Origin: CAZRVH01 sp964603635
GTDB lineage: Bacteria; Patescibacteriota; Gracilibacteria; Peribacterales; Peribacteraceae
Assembly: GCA_964603635.1 (NCBI GenBank)
Contig: CAZRVH010000001.1
Location: 1-64,000, forward strand
Reading direction: 5' to 3'
DNA length: 64,000 nucleotides
Part shown: positions 25,515 through 33,819 of the stretch, one piece after another
Layout of the letters: every line of letters starts with the position of its first letter
How positions within the stretch are numbered: the stretch's first letter is position 1
Translations under genes and position numbers: made by a program
Notes under the pieces: model-generated
What the model saw: the letters and a program-made list of their open reading frames with translations, nothing else
Told to the model about the DNA's origin: nothing
Database searches by the model: none

Positions 25515-25619
25515 CACGGGAAAGGGAAGGAAAGACGGCAGTCTCTGTGAGCTGCATAAGGTTATACGAGGCAGAAAGAGAAAAGTAACAAAGCATCTGC
25601 ATCAATCATTTTCAGATAA

Positions 25620-25755
25620 CCATGAGAGGGTCCAAGAAACAAGAGGCAAGAACCAAGGAAGGTCCATTGGAAAATAATTTAAAAGAAAAAATATTCAAAA
25701 ATTTAATCATTGGAATTTATTTGGCACTTGGAAGTTGGACCTTGGTACTTCGTCT
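25620..25755. repeat. AT-rich intergenic stretch with self-similar words
   Basis: Between the sigma gene and the lipoprotein gene, short related words recur on both arms: AAGGTCCATTGGAAAAT against ATTTGGCACTTGGAAG and GTTGGACCTTGGTACTT. They surround an AT-only core (AAAAATATTCAAAAATTTAA). The composition differs from the surroundings. It looks like a decayed inverted-repeat insertion; no protein is encoded. Confidence 0.35.
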
Positions 25756-26061
25756 TTAGGGTTCCATCATCCATTCCGCGCCGTTGGCGTCCGTTGCCCA
25801 GCAGTACCCGTTGCTGCAGCCTGATTCCGTCGTTTCCACCCACATATCCGTGGGATAATGGATACGCGTGATTCCTTTTCCATCGCTTTCCACCTCCAGG
25901 GAGAAGCAATCCTGCGACGCCGTCGCGCAGGCATTCATTACTTCTATGCCCGTGAAACCCGAAGGGGCGGCCACGGTCGGTTCCAGGATGCTTGCGGTGT
26001 TCGAAGCGCATCCGGCAAGGAGCAGGGATGCAAGGCCGATCGTGGAGGCAAGTCTTTTCAT
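25756..26061 (-). CDS. Small lipoprotein
   Basis: A 101-residue exported protein. The signal sequence MKRLASTIGLASLLLAGCAS has a lipobox LLAGC, so the mature chain should be lipid-anchored at Cys17. The mature part has four further cysteines in two spaced groups (NACATASQDCFSL and SGCSNGYCWATD), compatible with two disulfides. No family recognised. It is divergent from the DedA gene at 26138. Confidence 0.75.
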   Translation of the reverse strand: MKRLASTIGLASLLLAGCASNTASILEPTVAAPSGFTGIEVMNACATASQDCFSLEVESDGKGITRIHYPTDMWVETTESGCSNGYCWATDANGAEWMMEP

Positions 26062-26137
26062 AAGCCGAGCATAACGCCTTCGCGGACGAATCGCAATTTT
26101 TACTGCGGTACCCCGACGTTTCCGCTAGGATGGGGGC

Positions 26138-26770
26138 ATGTTCTCGTCCGTCATTTCCTGGCTCGAAGGCATCGCGCAATCCGTGCCTCTTCCCGTGTTC
26201 GTCATGGTCGGAGGAGTCGTGGAGGAAATCATCGCGCCCATCCCGTCCCCGCTCGTTTCCACGTTATCCGGAAGCATTACGGCGACGCAGCAGCTTGGCA
26301 TCCCGTACCTTCTTTTCATCTGCCTGCTCGCGACTTTTACCAAGACGCTCAGCGCCTATGTGTTTTATTTCATCGGGGACAAGCTGGAAGACCTGGCGGT
26401 TCCAAGGTTCGGGAAGTACATCGGCGTGACGCACGCGGAGTTGGAATATTTCGGCAAGAAGTTCACGGGCACGCGCAAGGATGATTTCATCCTGACCATC
26501 ATCCGTGCGATTCCCGTTATGCCGAGTACGCCCGTATCGCTGCTGTGCGGAATCTTGAAGATCAATCTTCTTACGTTCTTCGTCGCGACGTTCGTCGGCT
26601 TCTATATCCGCAACCTCTGTTTCATGCTCATCGGATATACGGGCCTGAACGCAGCGGAGTCGCTGATGACCGGACTTGATTCCGCCGAGAAGGTCATGCA
26701 GATCGCGATCGTCGCCGGAGTGGTGGCGCTTCTCGGTTGGCATTACCGGAAGCGGAAAAAAAGCATATGA
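26138..26770 (+). CDS. DedA/VTT-family membrane protein
   Basis: A 210-residue integral membrane protein of the DedA (SNARE-associated, VTT) family; members act in lipid flipping and envelope homeostasis. Signature-like elements are the acidic EEIIAPIPSPLVSTLSGS near the start, FYFIGDKLEDLAV, KKFTGTRKDDFILTIIRAIPVMPSTPVSLLCG (the conserved R-x-x-P segment) and a C-terminal helix ending in a basic tail (HYRKRKKSI). About five hydrophobic segments. A second DedA domain occurs in the fusion at 29037-31151. Confidence 0.85.
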   Translation: MFSSVISWLEGIAQSVPLPVFVMVGGVVEEIIAPIPSPLVSTLSGSITATQQLGIPYLLFICLLATFTKTLSAYVFYFIGDKLEDLAVPRFGKYIGVTHAELEYFGKKFTGTRKDDFILTIIRAIPVMPSTPVSLLCGILKINLLTFFVATFVGFYIRNLCFMLIGYTGLNAAESLMTGLDSAEKVMQIAIVAGVVALLGWHYRKRKKSI

Positions 26771-26774
26771 AAAA

Positions 26775-26790
26775 CCCCGGCAAACCGGGG
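26775..26790. terminator. Bidirectional terminator hairpin
   Basis: CCCCGG (26775-26780) and CCGGGG (26785-26790) around CAAA, preceded by AAAAA and followed by CTTTCC. It lies between the convergent DedA and secreted coiled-coil genes. The T-run is short on the plus side. Confidence 0.65.
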
Positions 26791-26813
26791 CTTTCCTACG
26801 CGCGAAGTGCGTA

Positions 26814-27146
26814 TTAATTCGATGAGGCGGACGATGCGTCGCTTGAGGTCGTCGCGGAGGACGTGGAAGACTGCGTGCTCGAAGACGATGAAGAGCCTTT
26901 GGCATGGCGCATTCTCTTGCTCTGTGACTTCAAATCATCCAGTTCCTTCTTCAGCGTGCGGCGGCTGACTTTGATGTCTTTGCGCAACTGCTTTACTTCC
27001 TTCTTTTTCGCGCGGAGGATTTCGCGGACCTCGCCGCGCTTCGCTTTCAGCAAGGACTGCGCCTCCTCGTTGGCGTCGTCGGCCATGGCGGCCATAGGCG
27101 CAAGCAGCGATGCCGCGAGCGCGAGGGAAATAATCTTGTTCTTCAT
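26814..27146 (-). CDS. Secreted coiled-coil protein with Ser/Thr-rich tail
   Basis: A 110-residue protein from the ATG at 27146: signal peptide MKNKIISLALAASLLAPMAAMA, then a highly charged helical region (LLKAKRGEVREILRAKKKEV, RRTLKKELDDLKSQSKRMRH) likely to form a coiled coil, then a tail of Ser, Thr and Ala (KGSSSSSSTQSSTSSATTSS) to the end. Reading further upstream loses the signal peptide at the terminus. Function unknown. It lies 58 bases after the DipZ-like gene on the same strand. Confidence 0.7.
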   Translation of the reverse strand: MKNKIISLALAASLLAPMAAMADDANEEAQSLLKAKRGEVREILRAKKKEVKQLRKDIKVSRRTLKKELDDLKSQSKRMRHAKGSSSSSSTQSSTSSATTSSDASSASSN

Positions 27147-27204
27147 GGGAAAATGGGAAGGGAATTGAGACCGTAAGAGTAATCCTTCCTTTAGGCGTAG
27201 GCAA

Positions 27205-29031
27205 TCAACGCCCAAATGTATAGGCATATCCCGCAACTCCTTTTTTCGCGAATGTCACGATGACGTCGTGTTCCCCGTACCCTCCTTTGTACAGTTCATA
27301 CAGATCATGGCGGTCGATCGTGAGCGTCTTCGTTTTCTTTCCGTCCACGAACACCTCCGCTTGTATGGAGTCTCCTTCCGCCTCGGGTCCCAACACCAGG
27401 TTCACTTCGCCGGCCAAGGCGCGGATTCCCACGGAGCCCTTGTTACTGCGTAAAACCTGGCGTTCGTCATCGACGAGTTGCCATGCCCCGCCGAGGTAAT
27501 AGGAGTGCAGTTCCATCGCTTCCGGCAACGCATAGTCCGCTTGGACGGACGTGGGCGTGCCTTTGCTATTGCCGAAGCTTTGCCAGCTGCGTGAGTGCAA
27601 ATAGGTTTCGGGGGTGAGGGGTCCGTTATTGGAGGGAAAAGAGGCAATAGACGAAAGAGATGAAAGAGAGGATGGCATCTCCGCGCCCATTTCCTTCAAA
27701 AGCATCGCGATCGCCGCATCGGCTTCCTCGTACGCGCCTTCCCCGAAGTGCACGTAGCGGATGTTTCCCTCGGCATCGATCAGATACTTCGCCGGCCAGT
27801 ACCGGTTGCGAAACGCGTTCCACGTGCCGAAGTCATTGTCTTGTACCACGGGATACGTCAGGTTGTATTTGTCGATCGCGGCCGCGACGTTGGCGGCGTT
27901 TTTCTCGAACACGAACTCGGGCGTATGCACGCCGACGAGGACGAAGGGGGAATCCTTGCCTGTGGTGAGCGACGTCGAACCATACTTCTCCCAGTATCCC
28001 TGGATGTACGGCAGGGTGCGGATGCAGTTGATGCAGCTGTACGTCCAAAAATCGATGAGTACCACTTTGCCGCGCAGGTCTTCCAATCTCAGCGGTTCGG
28101 AATTGTGCCATGTGCCCGCATTCACGAAAGACGTCGGTGCCTTTCCAAGGATGGGCAGCGTGCCGTCCGCCGCGCCATTGTCGTTTTTCGGAGCGCCCCC
28201 GAAAAAGGATTCTTCCAGTTTGTTCGCAAATGCCCCGTACCCCGTATTGCCGGAGATCCATGTCTGCAGGTCGGCAAACAGATTGAGTTGGAACCCGATC
28301 GCGGAAAGGATCAGCAGAACGCCGGATACCTTTTTCACCGTCTCGCTGTACCTGCTTAGCACCCGTACGGAATGCACCGCGGCCTGTCCGCCATAGCCGA
28401 TCAGCAAAAGGGGAATGGCGGAACCCAAGGCATAGACCCCTAGCAGAAAGAGGGCCGTGATACCCGGCTGTTCGCGGACCAACGCTAATGCGAATCCCAG
28501 CGCGGGTCCGGCGCAGGGCACCCACACCAGTCCCAAGGTCAGTCCCATCAGGAACGGGCTTAGGAAGGAACGGGAGCCGAGTTTCGAACGCGTTTCCTGC
28601 TGGATAGTCGCTCCCAGTTGCTGGATCTTCGCGGCCACCGCGCCTCCGATCTCCGTCGCGATGCATCCCAACGCGGCCGCGCCCGCCACCGATATCCATC
28701 CCTTGCTTAGGAAGAACAAGCTTCCGATGATCGCTCCCGCGAAACGCGGCGTCCGCTTTTCAAAGAAGAATCCCAATCCGAAGAGGAGCAAGGCGTAATA
28801 CGTCGCGATGCGCAGGTAATCCGCGAGTTCCACGAATTGGTTCAAAAACACTTGCAGGACGAACGTGAATGCGACGAAGCTGACGGTCATGCCGAGGACG
28901 ATGGCGAGAGGACGCAACTTGTCCCGGTCCACGATACTCACTCCCAGCACGATGGGGATAAGCGGCAGGATGCACGGAAGCAGGATGGTCAGGACGCCGG
29001 CCAGGAACAAGGTGATGACGAGTGATAGCAT
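27205..29031 (-). CDS. DipZ-like fusion: CcdA membrane domain + thioredoxin-like domain
   Basis: A 608-residue protein that probably moves reducing equivalents across the membrane. Residues 1-255 form a CcdA/DsbD-type membrane domain; PCILPLIPIVLGVS near residue 19 and WVPCAGPALG near 170 hold the two redox cysteines. Residues about 295-440 form a TlpA/thioredoxin-like domain with the active site WTYSCINCIR (near 330-339). The C-terminal part (about 475-608, YYLGGAWQLVDDERQVL) is the beta-sandwich seen in DipZ proteins. The next gene's stop lies six bases upstream of this start, so it is co-transcribed with the DedA-PAP2-LssY gene. Confidence 0.9.
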   Translation of the reverse strand: MLSLVITLFLAGVLTILLPCILPLIPIVLGVSIVDRDKLRPLAIVLGMTVSFVAFTFVLQVFLNQFVELADYLRIATYYALLLFGLGFFFEKRTPRFAGAIIGSLFFLSKGWISVAGAAALGCIATEIGGAVAAKIQQLGATIQQETRSKLGSRSFLSPFLMGLTLGLVWVPCAGPALGFALALVREQPGITALFLLGVYALGSAIPLLLIGYGGQAAVHSVRVLSRYSETVKKVSGVLLILSAIGFQLNLFADLQTWISGNTGYGAFANKLEESFFGGAPKNDNGAADGTLPILGKAPTSFVNAGTWHNSEPLRLEDLRGKVVLIDFWTYSCINCIRTLPYIQGYWEKYGSTSLTTGKDSPFVLVGVHTPEFVFEKNAANVAAAIDKYNLTYPVVQDNDFGTWNAFRNRYWPAKYLIDAEGNIRYVHFGEGAYEEADAAIAMLLKEMGAEMPSSLSSLSSIASFPSNNGPLTPETYLHSRSWQSFGNSKGTPTSVQADYALPEAMELHSYYLGGAWQLVDDERQVLRSNKGSVGIRALAGEVNLVLGPEAEGDSIQAEVFVDGKKTKTLTIDRHDLYELYKGGYGEHDVIVTFAKKGVAGYAYTFGR

Positions 29032-29036
29032 GGGAA

Positions 29037-31151
29037 TCAGGAGGAACAGCCGTTCAGGAAAATAAGAACGGCCTTGCCGTCGGTTTTGTACATCGTACCC
29101 GCTTCCGCGTTATCCGGGATGCGTGGCGTAAAGGGGAGCAGTTGGTACGCGCCCACGGCTCCTACCCTCAACAGGTCGCGCAACAGGTTATTGCGTTGCG
29201 TATCGATCGCCGGATCGATGGAGTGGCTGATGCCCCAGCGCGTCCGGGTGTCATAGCTTACGGATGTCGCGAAGAGACGGCCGTAGTTCGTATCGTAATC
29301 CGTTTCCCAGAGCCTCGCGTGCAGGTGCGGACGCCTCTCGTCTTCGCCGACCATTTTGGAATACCCGAACGTATGCGGTGCCGAGTAATAGAAAGCGGGA
29401 GCGAAGGGGGCCGAGGGATATTCCTCTCGCAATACGACGGATCGAACGAGACGGTACGTCGCCGCGATCGAAATATCGTCCGCCCTCACCCAACCCGCCC
29501 TTTCCAGGTTTTCCATCATGCATTTCCGCGATCCCAACAGCAGCACGTTCAACGGTTGCCGTTCGGCGCCGGCCAGGGTTTGGGTGGTGCGCGGAAGCGC
29601 GCCGTCCTTGAAGAGGTTCTGCATTGCCGCGACGCTGATTCTTTCGGGAGGAGGAGGGCTTTGTTGAAGCAGCGGCGAGGGGACGAGGAAAAAGAGGCAG
29701 ATGACGACGATTGCCTGGAAGATCGCCGTATTCCTCAGGATGTTCATGGGTAACGCCGGGATGCCGCCTTTCTCACGGGCGAAAAGCCACTCGGTGATGC
29801 TGATCACGATCGCGACGCACAGTAACCCGACCAGGTCGCCCGCGACGACGTCGCTGAGGTAATGCAGACCCAGATACATGCGGCTCAGGTCGATCAGAAG
29901 GATCGCGATGATGGACGTGAACACCGCGCCCACTTTCAACGTCCACGAACGGGACGTGCGAATGACCATGTACGCGATGTAGCCGGTGAAGGCGGCGGCC
30001 GTAGCCGCGTGCATGCTGGGGAAGGAGAAGGAATCTTCGCTGATCGCACGGAGCAATTCATCGGGGCGCAGGCGCTGGAAAAGGATCTTGCCGCCCTGCG
30101 TCAGGAGTTCGCTCAGGAAAAGCGTCAGCCACAGTCCGAAGGCGAAGATGGCATGCCTTTTCCGCCACAGAAGCAGCGTCAGGAAGAACATCACCGCGAT
30201 GATGACTCCGGTTTGCGCGAACAGCGTGATGAAGTAGAAGAAGCCCGCGGCCACCGGATGGCGGAAGTCGAAGAGAAGGTGTGCGATGCGCTCATCGAGC
30301 GCCGAGAAGGAAGAGGGGAAAGCGATTTCCTGTACCAAATCGGTCAAAAGGGCCGCCGCATAGAGGAAGACGAGCGTAAGCAGGGTGAACGGAAGCCCGA
30401 AGAAGCTGCGCATCGAGAAACGGTCGGCGACGAATGAGACGGAGGTTTCATGCCGTGCGAGGAATTTTTTCACGTTTGGCTGGCGTCCGATGATTTCGAT
30501 GACCGAAGAGAAGAGGGAGCGCAACAATTTCACGGACTCGCGTCCTTGTTTCAGCACCCATTCCCACGTCCACGCGAAGAGCGCCACGACCGCGATGACA
30601 AGCACGATGGCGATGCCGAAGCGCGACAACCATAGGAGCGCGATATCCCACAATCCCCCGAACACGAATCCCACGGCGATGTGTGCCGCGCTCCAAGCCA
30701 GGATGCTCGCGATGTTCACGAGCTGGAAAGGAAGGAACGGCATCTCCGCCAAACCCGCGACCATCGGGATCAAATGCCTCAAGGGCCCGAGGAAGTGCCC
30801 CAGGAAAATGCTCTTCCCCCCGTGGCGCTTAAAGAAGGATTGCCCTTGTTCCAAGTGTTTCCAGAGGGGCGGATATTTTTTCAGGATCTTCTTTCCATGC
30901 CTTCCCAGCAAATAGCCGATCGTGTTGCCGGTGAGCGCCGCCGCGACGACGACGTAAAACAGGGTGCGCAGATCGTAGACTCCTTGCGCCGCCATGCCGC
31001 CGGAAATGACGACGACGATCGATCCCGGTACGAAAAAACCGAGAAACGCGATGGATTCCCCCAATGCGGCCAAGAATACGAACCAGTACCCGAGGGACGC
31101 GATCGTCTGGAAATCCGGAAGATAAGAAAGAAGCGCGTCCATTGCGAGCAT
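29037..31151 (-). CDS. DedA + PAP2 phosphatase + LssY-like fusion protein
   Basis: A multidomain membrane protein. Residues about 5-190 form a DedA/VTT domain (FFVPGSIVVVISGGM, FKRHGGKSIFLGHFLGPLRHLIPMVAG). Residues about 290-470 form a PAP2 phosphatase with the three active-site motifs KILFQRLRPDE, SFPSMHAAT and SRMYLGLHYLSDVVAGD. The C-terminal soluble part (about 510-704) matches the LssY-type domain with SIDPAIDTQRNNLLRDL. The catalytic histidines and arginines are present. It probably dephosphorylates a lipid such as undecaprenyl pyrophosphate while the DedA part handles the carrier. The ATG at 31151 is chosen because GGAG lies four bases before it; 31142 and 31178 are alternatives. Confidence 0.9.
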   Translation of the reverse strand: MLAMDALLSYLPDFQTIASLGYWFVFLAALGESIAFLGFFVPGSIVVVISGGMAAQGVYDLRTLFYVVVAAALTGNTIGYLLGRHGKKILKKYPPLWKHLEQGQSFFKRHGGKSIFLGHFLGPLRHLIPMVAGLAEMPFLPFQLVNIASILAWSAAHIAVGFVFGGLWDIALLWLSRFGIAIVLVIAVVALFAWTWEWVLKQGRESVKLLRSLFSSVIEIIGRQPNVKKFLARHETSVSFVADRFSMRSFFGLPFTLLTLVFLYAAALLTDLVQEIAFPSSFSALDERIAHLLFDFRHPVAAGFFYFITLFAQTGVIIAVMFFLTLLLWRKRHAIFAFGLWLTLFLSELLTQGGKILFQRLRPDELLRAISEDSFSFPSMHAATAAAFTGYIAYMVIRTSRSWTLKVGAVFTSIIAILLIDLSRMYLGLHYLSDVVAGDLVGLLCVAIVISITEWLFAREKGGIPALPMNILRNTAIFQAIVVICLFFLVPSPLLQQSPPPPERISVAAMQNLFKDGALPRTTQTLAGAERQPLNVLLLGSRKCMMENLERAGWVRADDISIAATYRLVRSVVLREEYPSAPFAPAFYYSAPHTFGYSKMVGEDERRPHLHARLWETDYDTNYGRLFATSVSYDTRTRWGISHSIDPAIDTQRNNLLRDLLRVGAVGAYQLLPFTPRIPDNAEAGTMYKTDGKAVLIFLNGCSS

Positions 31152-31225
31152 TGTACTCCGAATGCATGCCCGTTCCATGCGATTGACGATGTTTCAGGCG
31201 GAAAATTCTCCTGATCGATTAATTT

Positions 31226-32029
31226 TCAAATGACTTTCCATTTATTTTCTTTCCTTTCATACATCGTTTCCGCGACGGTCGCGAAAGATTCCTTTTCGAA
31301 CGACCGCACGATCACCTGCACGGTTCCCTTTTTCACTTTGATGATGTTGTAGGCGTTCGGTTCATTCCTCCTGCGTTCCGATATCGCCGTGCCCGCCTGG
31401 GCGAGGATCATCGAGCATTTCGTGGTAGGCCGCAGGTCGCGGATGTCACCGTGGTATGTCTTGTGCTTGTGTCCGGAAAGAAGAAGATCGACGCCGCTTT
31501 CATCCAACGCGTTCAGCGCCATGTTCGACCGGATCACGAATTTTTGCATCCTCTTTGCATGAGGGGTGATAAGCGGATGGTGCGTGACGACGATGGTGAA
31601 GATCGATTTCTCGATCATCGAGATGCTCTCTTTCAGGAGTCCGATCTGTTTTTTGGATATGCGTCCGTTCTTGATCGCGAGTGACTTCGCGGTGTTGATT
31701 CCCACCACGGCGATCTTCCCGTCGTTGAACACCGGGCCCACGTCCCGGGAAATATGCTTCTTGTATTGGCCCAGGGGGCTGATGAATCTTCTCAGGATGT
31801 TATACAGGGGGATGTCGTGGTTCCCCGGCACGATGAACAGGGGAAAGGGGATGCGTTTCAAATACGATGCGGCCGCCTCGAATTGCACCTTGCTCGCGCG
31901 TTGCGTCAGGTCGCCGCTTACGATGACCAGCGACGGTTGGAAGGATTGCAGATCCTTCAGCAGGGCCTGTGCGATCTCGGGGTCCTCGCGGCCGAAGTGC
32001 AGGTCGGAAATGTGGGCAATGGAACGCAT
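31226..32029 (-). CDS. Calcineurin-like metallophosphoesterase
   Basis: A 267-residue cytoplasmic phosphoesterase of the CpdA/YfcE class. All metal-ligand motifs are visible: ISDLHFG (residues 7-13), VSGDLTQRA (about 37-45), VPGNHDIP (about 67-74), VVTHHPLI (about 147-154) and LSGHKHKTYHG (about 184-194). The substrate cannot be assigned; cyclic nucleotides, nucleotides and lipid diphosphates are used by relatives. It precedes the DedA-PAP2-LssY gene on the same strand with a 74-base gap. Confidence 0.9.
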   Translation of the reverse strand: MRSIAHISDLHFGREDPEIAQALLKDLQSFQPSLVIVSGDLTQRASKVQFEAAASYLKRIPFPLFIVPGNHDIPLYNILRRFISPLGQYKKHISRDVGPVFNDGKIAVVGINTAKSLAIKNGRISKKQIGLLKESISMIEKSIFTIVVTHHPLITPHAKRMQKFVIRSNMALNALDESGVDLLLSGHKHKTYHGDIRDLRPTTKCSMILAQAGTAISERRRNEPNAYNIIKVKKGTVQVIVRSFEKESFATVAETMYERKENKWKVI

Positions 32030-32126
32030 AAAAAGGCTGTATTGGCGAAAACGAGCCTATCCAAATCAAGCCTATTCTGATTGCCCGCGGAACACAAGAC
32101 AAGTAAAATGATTCGGTCCCAATCCT

Positions 32127-32843
32127 ATGACCATCAGTATCGTCATTCCCGCTTACAACGAGGAGCAATTCATCGGGGCATGCCTCGAAAGCGTTCTTCG
32201 GCACAAGACGGATGATGTCATCGAAATCATAGTGGTGAATAACGCCTCCATGGATAGAACGGCGGAGGTCGCAGGGTCATATCCCGGCGTGAAGGTCGTG
32301 CACGAGCATCGCAAAGGCACGGGTTTCGCCCGCCACCGTGGTTTCGAAGAGGCCAAGGGGCACCTCATCGCGTACATCGATGCCGACAGCCGCATCCATG
32401 ACGAATGGATTCCCATGATCAAGGAGGAGTTTGCCAAAGACCCGGATATCGTCTCGCTTAGCGGACCTTTCAAGTACTACGATCTCCCGAAGGTGCAGAG
32501 CGCGATGGTCTATGCCTGGTGGATGGCGGGTGCCCTGCCCGCGTATTGGCACAAGAAGTTCGCCGCGCTCGGCGCGAACCATGTCGTGAAGCGCGACGCG
32601 TTGGTGCAGATCGGAGGATTCGACACGAGCATCCCGTTCTACGGCGATGACACGAATATCGCGCGTCGCCTGCACAAGGTGGGCAAGGTGAAATGGAACA
32701 CGCGCTTCTTCAACTATTCTTCCGCCCGAAGGCTCAAGGCAGAAGGATTCGTGCGCGCGGGCACGAAGTACGCCATCAACTACTTTACGCAGGCGTATTT
32801 CGAGAAGACGGTGACGAAGGAGTATGCTGACCATCGTCGGTAA
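32127..32843 (+). CDS. Family 2 glycosyltransferase
   Basis: A 238-residue GT-A enzyme. It begins MTISIVIPAYNEEQFIGACL (nucleotide-sugar strand), followed by VVNNASMDRT, then the DxD-type motif YIDADSRI near residue 88 and the acceptor region GANHVVKRDALVQIGGFDTS, then FYGDDTNIARRLHKVGKV. Both acidic motifs are intact. The product could be a glycolipid or cell-surface polymer. It is six bases upstream of the UPF0104 membrane protein, which suggests they act on the same lipid-linked substrate. Confidence 0.92.
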   Translation: MTISIVIPAYNEEQFIGACLESVLRHKTDDVIEIIVVNNASMDRTAEVAGSYPGVKVVHEHRKGTGFARHRGFEEAKGHLIAYIDADSRIHDEWIPMIKEEFAKDPDIVSLSGPFKYYDLPKVQSAMVYAWWMAGALPAYWHKKFAALGANHVVKRDALVQIGGFDTSIPFYGDDTNIARRLHKVGKVKWNTRFFNYSSARRLKAEGFVRAGTKYAINYFTQAYFEKTVTKEYADHRR

Positions 32844-32849
32844 TCCTCC

Positions 32850-33788
32850 ATGCTTTCGCGCAAGCAACTCATCGGGTCATTCGTCAGCATCGCCATTTTT
32901 GCCGTGGCGGCATGGGTGCTCTTTGATATGGTGCGCACCTACGACATGAACGAAGTATGGGCCGCATTCCAGGGCATTGCGCTGCGGAGGATCGTGTACG
33001 CAGAACTCGCCACCATCGGCATTTACGCGATCATGGGCACGTATGACATGCTCGCCGTCCTGTACTTCAAGCATGACGTCAGTTTTCCCCGCGTGTTCTT
33101 CGCTTCCCTCATCGCCAGCATTTTCAGTTACGCCATCGGCCTCGCGCTCGTCACGGGCGGTGCCGTCCGTTACCGCATCTATTCCGACGCAGGACTGGGC
33201 ACGGGGGAAATCGCGAAGATCATCGCGTTTGGTTTCACTACGTTCACATTGTGTCTCTTCCTTATCTCAGGGGTGACCATGCTCATCGCGCCGGATACCT
33301 TGGCGCATCTCATTTTCCTCTCCGTTCCGATGATCCGGATGATCGGGGTGTTGTTGCTCGTTCCCGTCGTCGCGTATCTCGCCACGTCGCTGTTGCACGC
33401 GGGACAGGACATCCGGGTGTTTGGCAAAGAAGTGCACGTTCCGTCGTTCACGATTTCCTTCTCCCAAATTCTCCTCTCGGGAGGGGAGGTGATCCTGACA
33501 GGTTCCGTCCTGTATTTCTTGCTGCCGCCGTCCGATGCCCTTTCTCTACCCGCGTTCCTGGGACTCTACATCATCATGCAGGTCGTCACCTTTGCCGCGC
33601 AGATCCCGGGAGGCATCGGCGTGTTCGACGCGATGGTCCTGCTCCTGCTCGGGAATTTCTACGCGCCCGAAACGGTGTTCGCCGCGGTGCTGGCGTTCCG
33701 TATCCTGTTCTACGTCATTCCGCTCGCAGCGTCCTCCCTCGCACTTCTCCTCTACGAATCGCGCTGGAGGCGTAGGAAAGAAGCATGA
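32850..33788 (+). CDS. UPF0104/AglD-MprF-like integral membrane protein
   Basis: A 312-residue protein with eight or so hydrophobic segments, of the lysylphosphatidylglycerol synthase TM-domain family. Typical elements are ATIGIYAIMGTYDMLAVLYF, YAIGLALVTGGAVRYRIYSDAGL (the small-residue RYR motif region) and AAQIPGGIGVFDAMVLLLLG (PGGIG motif). Relatives help move or synthesise lipid-linked sugars or aminoacyl lipids. It forms a unit with the GT2 gene. Its last 16 codons (ASSLALLLYESRWRRRKEA) recur as a remnant on the other side of the helicase cassette. Confidence 0.88.
   Translation: MLSRKQLIGSFVSIAIFAVAAWVLFDMVRTYDMNEVWAAFQGIALRRIVYAELATIGIYAIMGTYDMLAVLYFKHDVSFPRVFFASLIASIFSYAIGLALVTGGAVRYRIYSDAGLGTGEIAKIIAFGFTTFTLCLFLISGVTMLIAPDTLAHLIFLSVPMIRMIGVLLLVPVVAYLATSLLHAGQDIRVFGKEVHVPSFTISFSQILLSGGEVILTGSVLYFLLPPSDALSLPAFLGLYIIMQVVTFAAQIPGGIGVFDAMVLLLLGNFYAPETVFAAVLAFRILFYVIPLAASSLALLLYESRWRRRKEA
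33751..33769. repeat. Left 19-bp direct repeat flanking the helicase cassette
   Basis: TCTACGAATCGCGCTGGAG, inside the 3' end of the UPF0104 gene, is identical to 36857-36875. The similarity continues upstream for about 20 more bases with mismatches. Confidence 0.7.
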
Positions 33789-33819
33789 GGAACGTGCGGC
33801 AAAGAAAGTGCCGACACGC

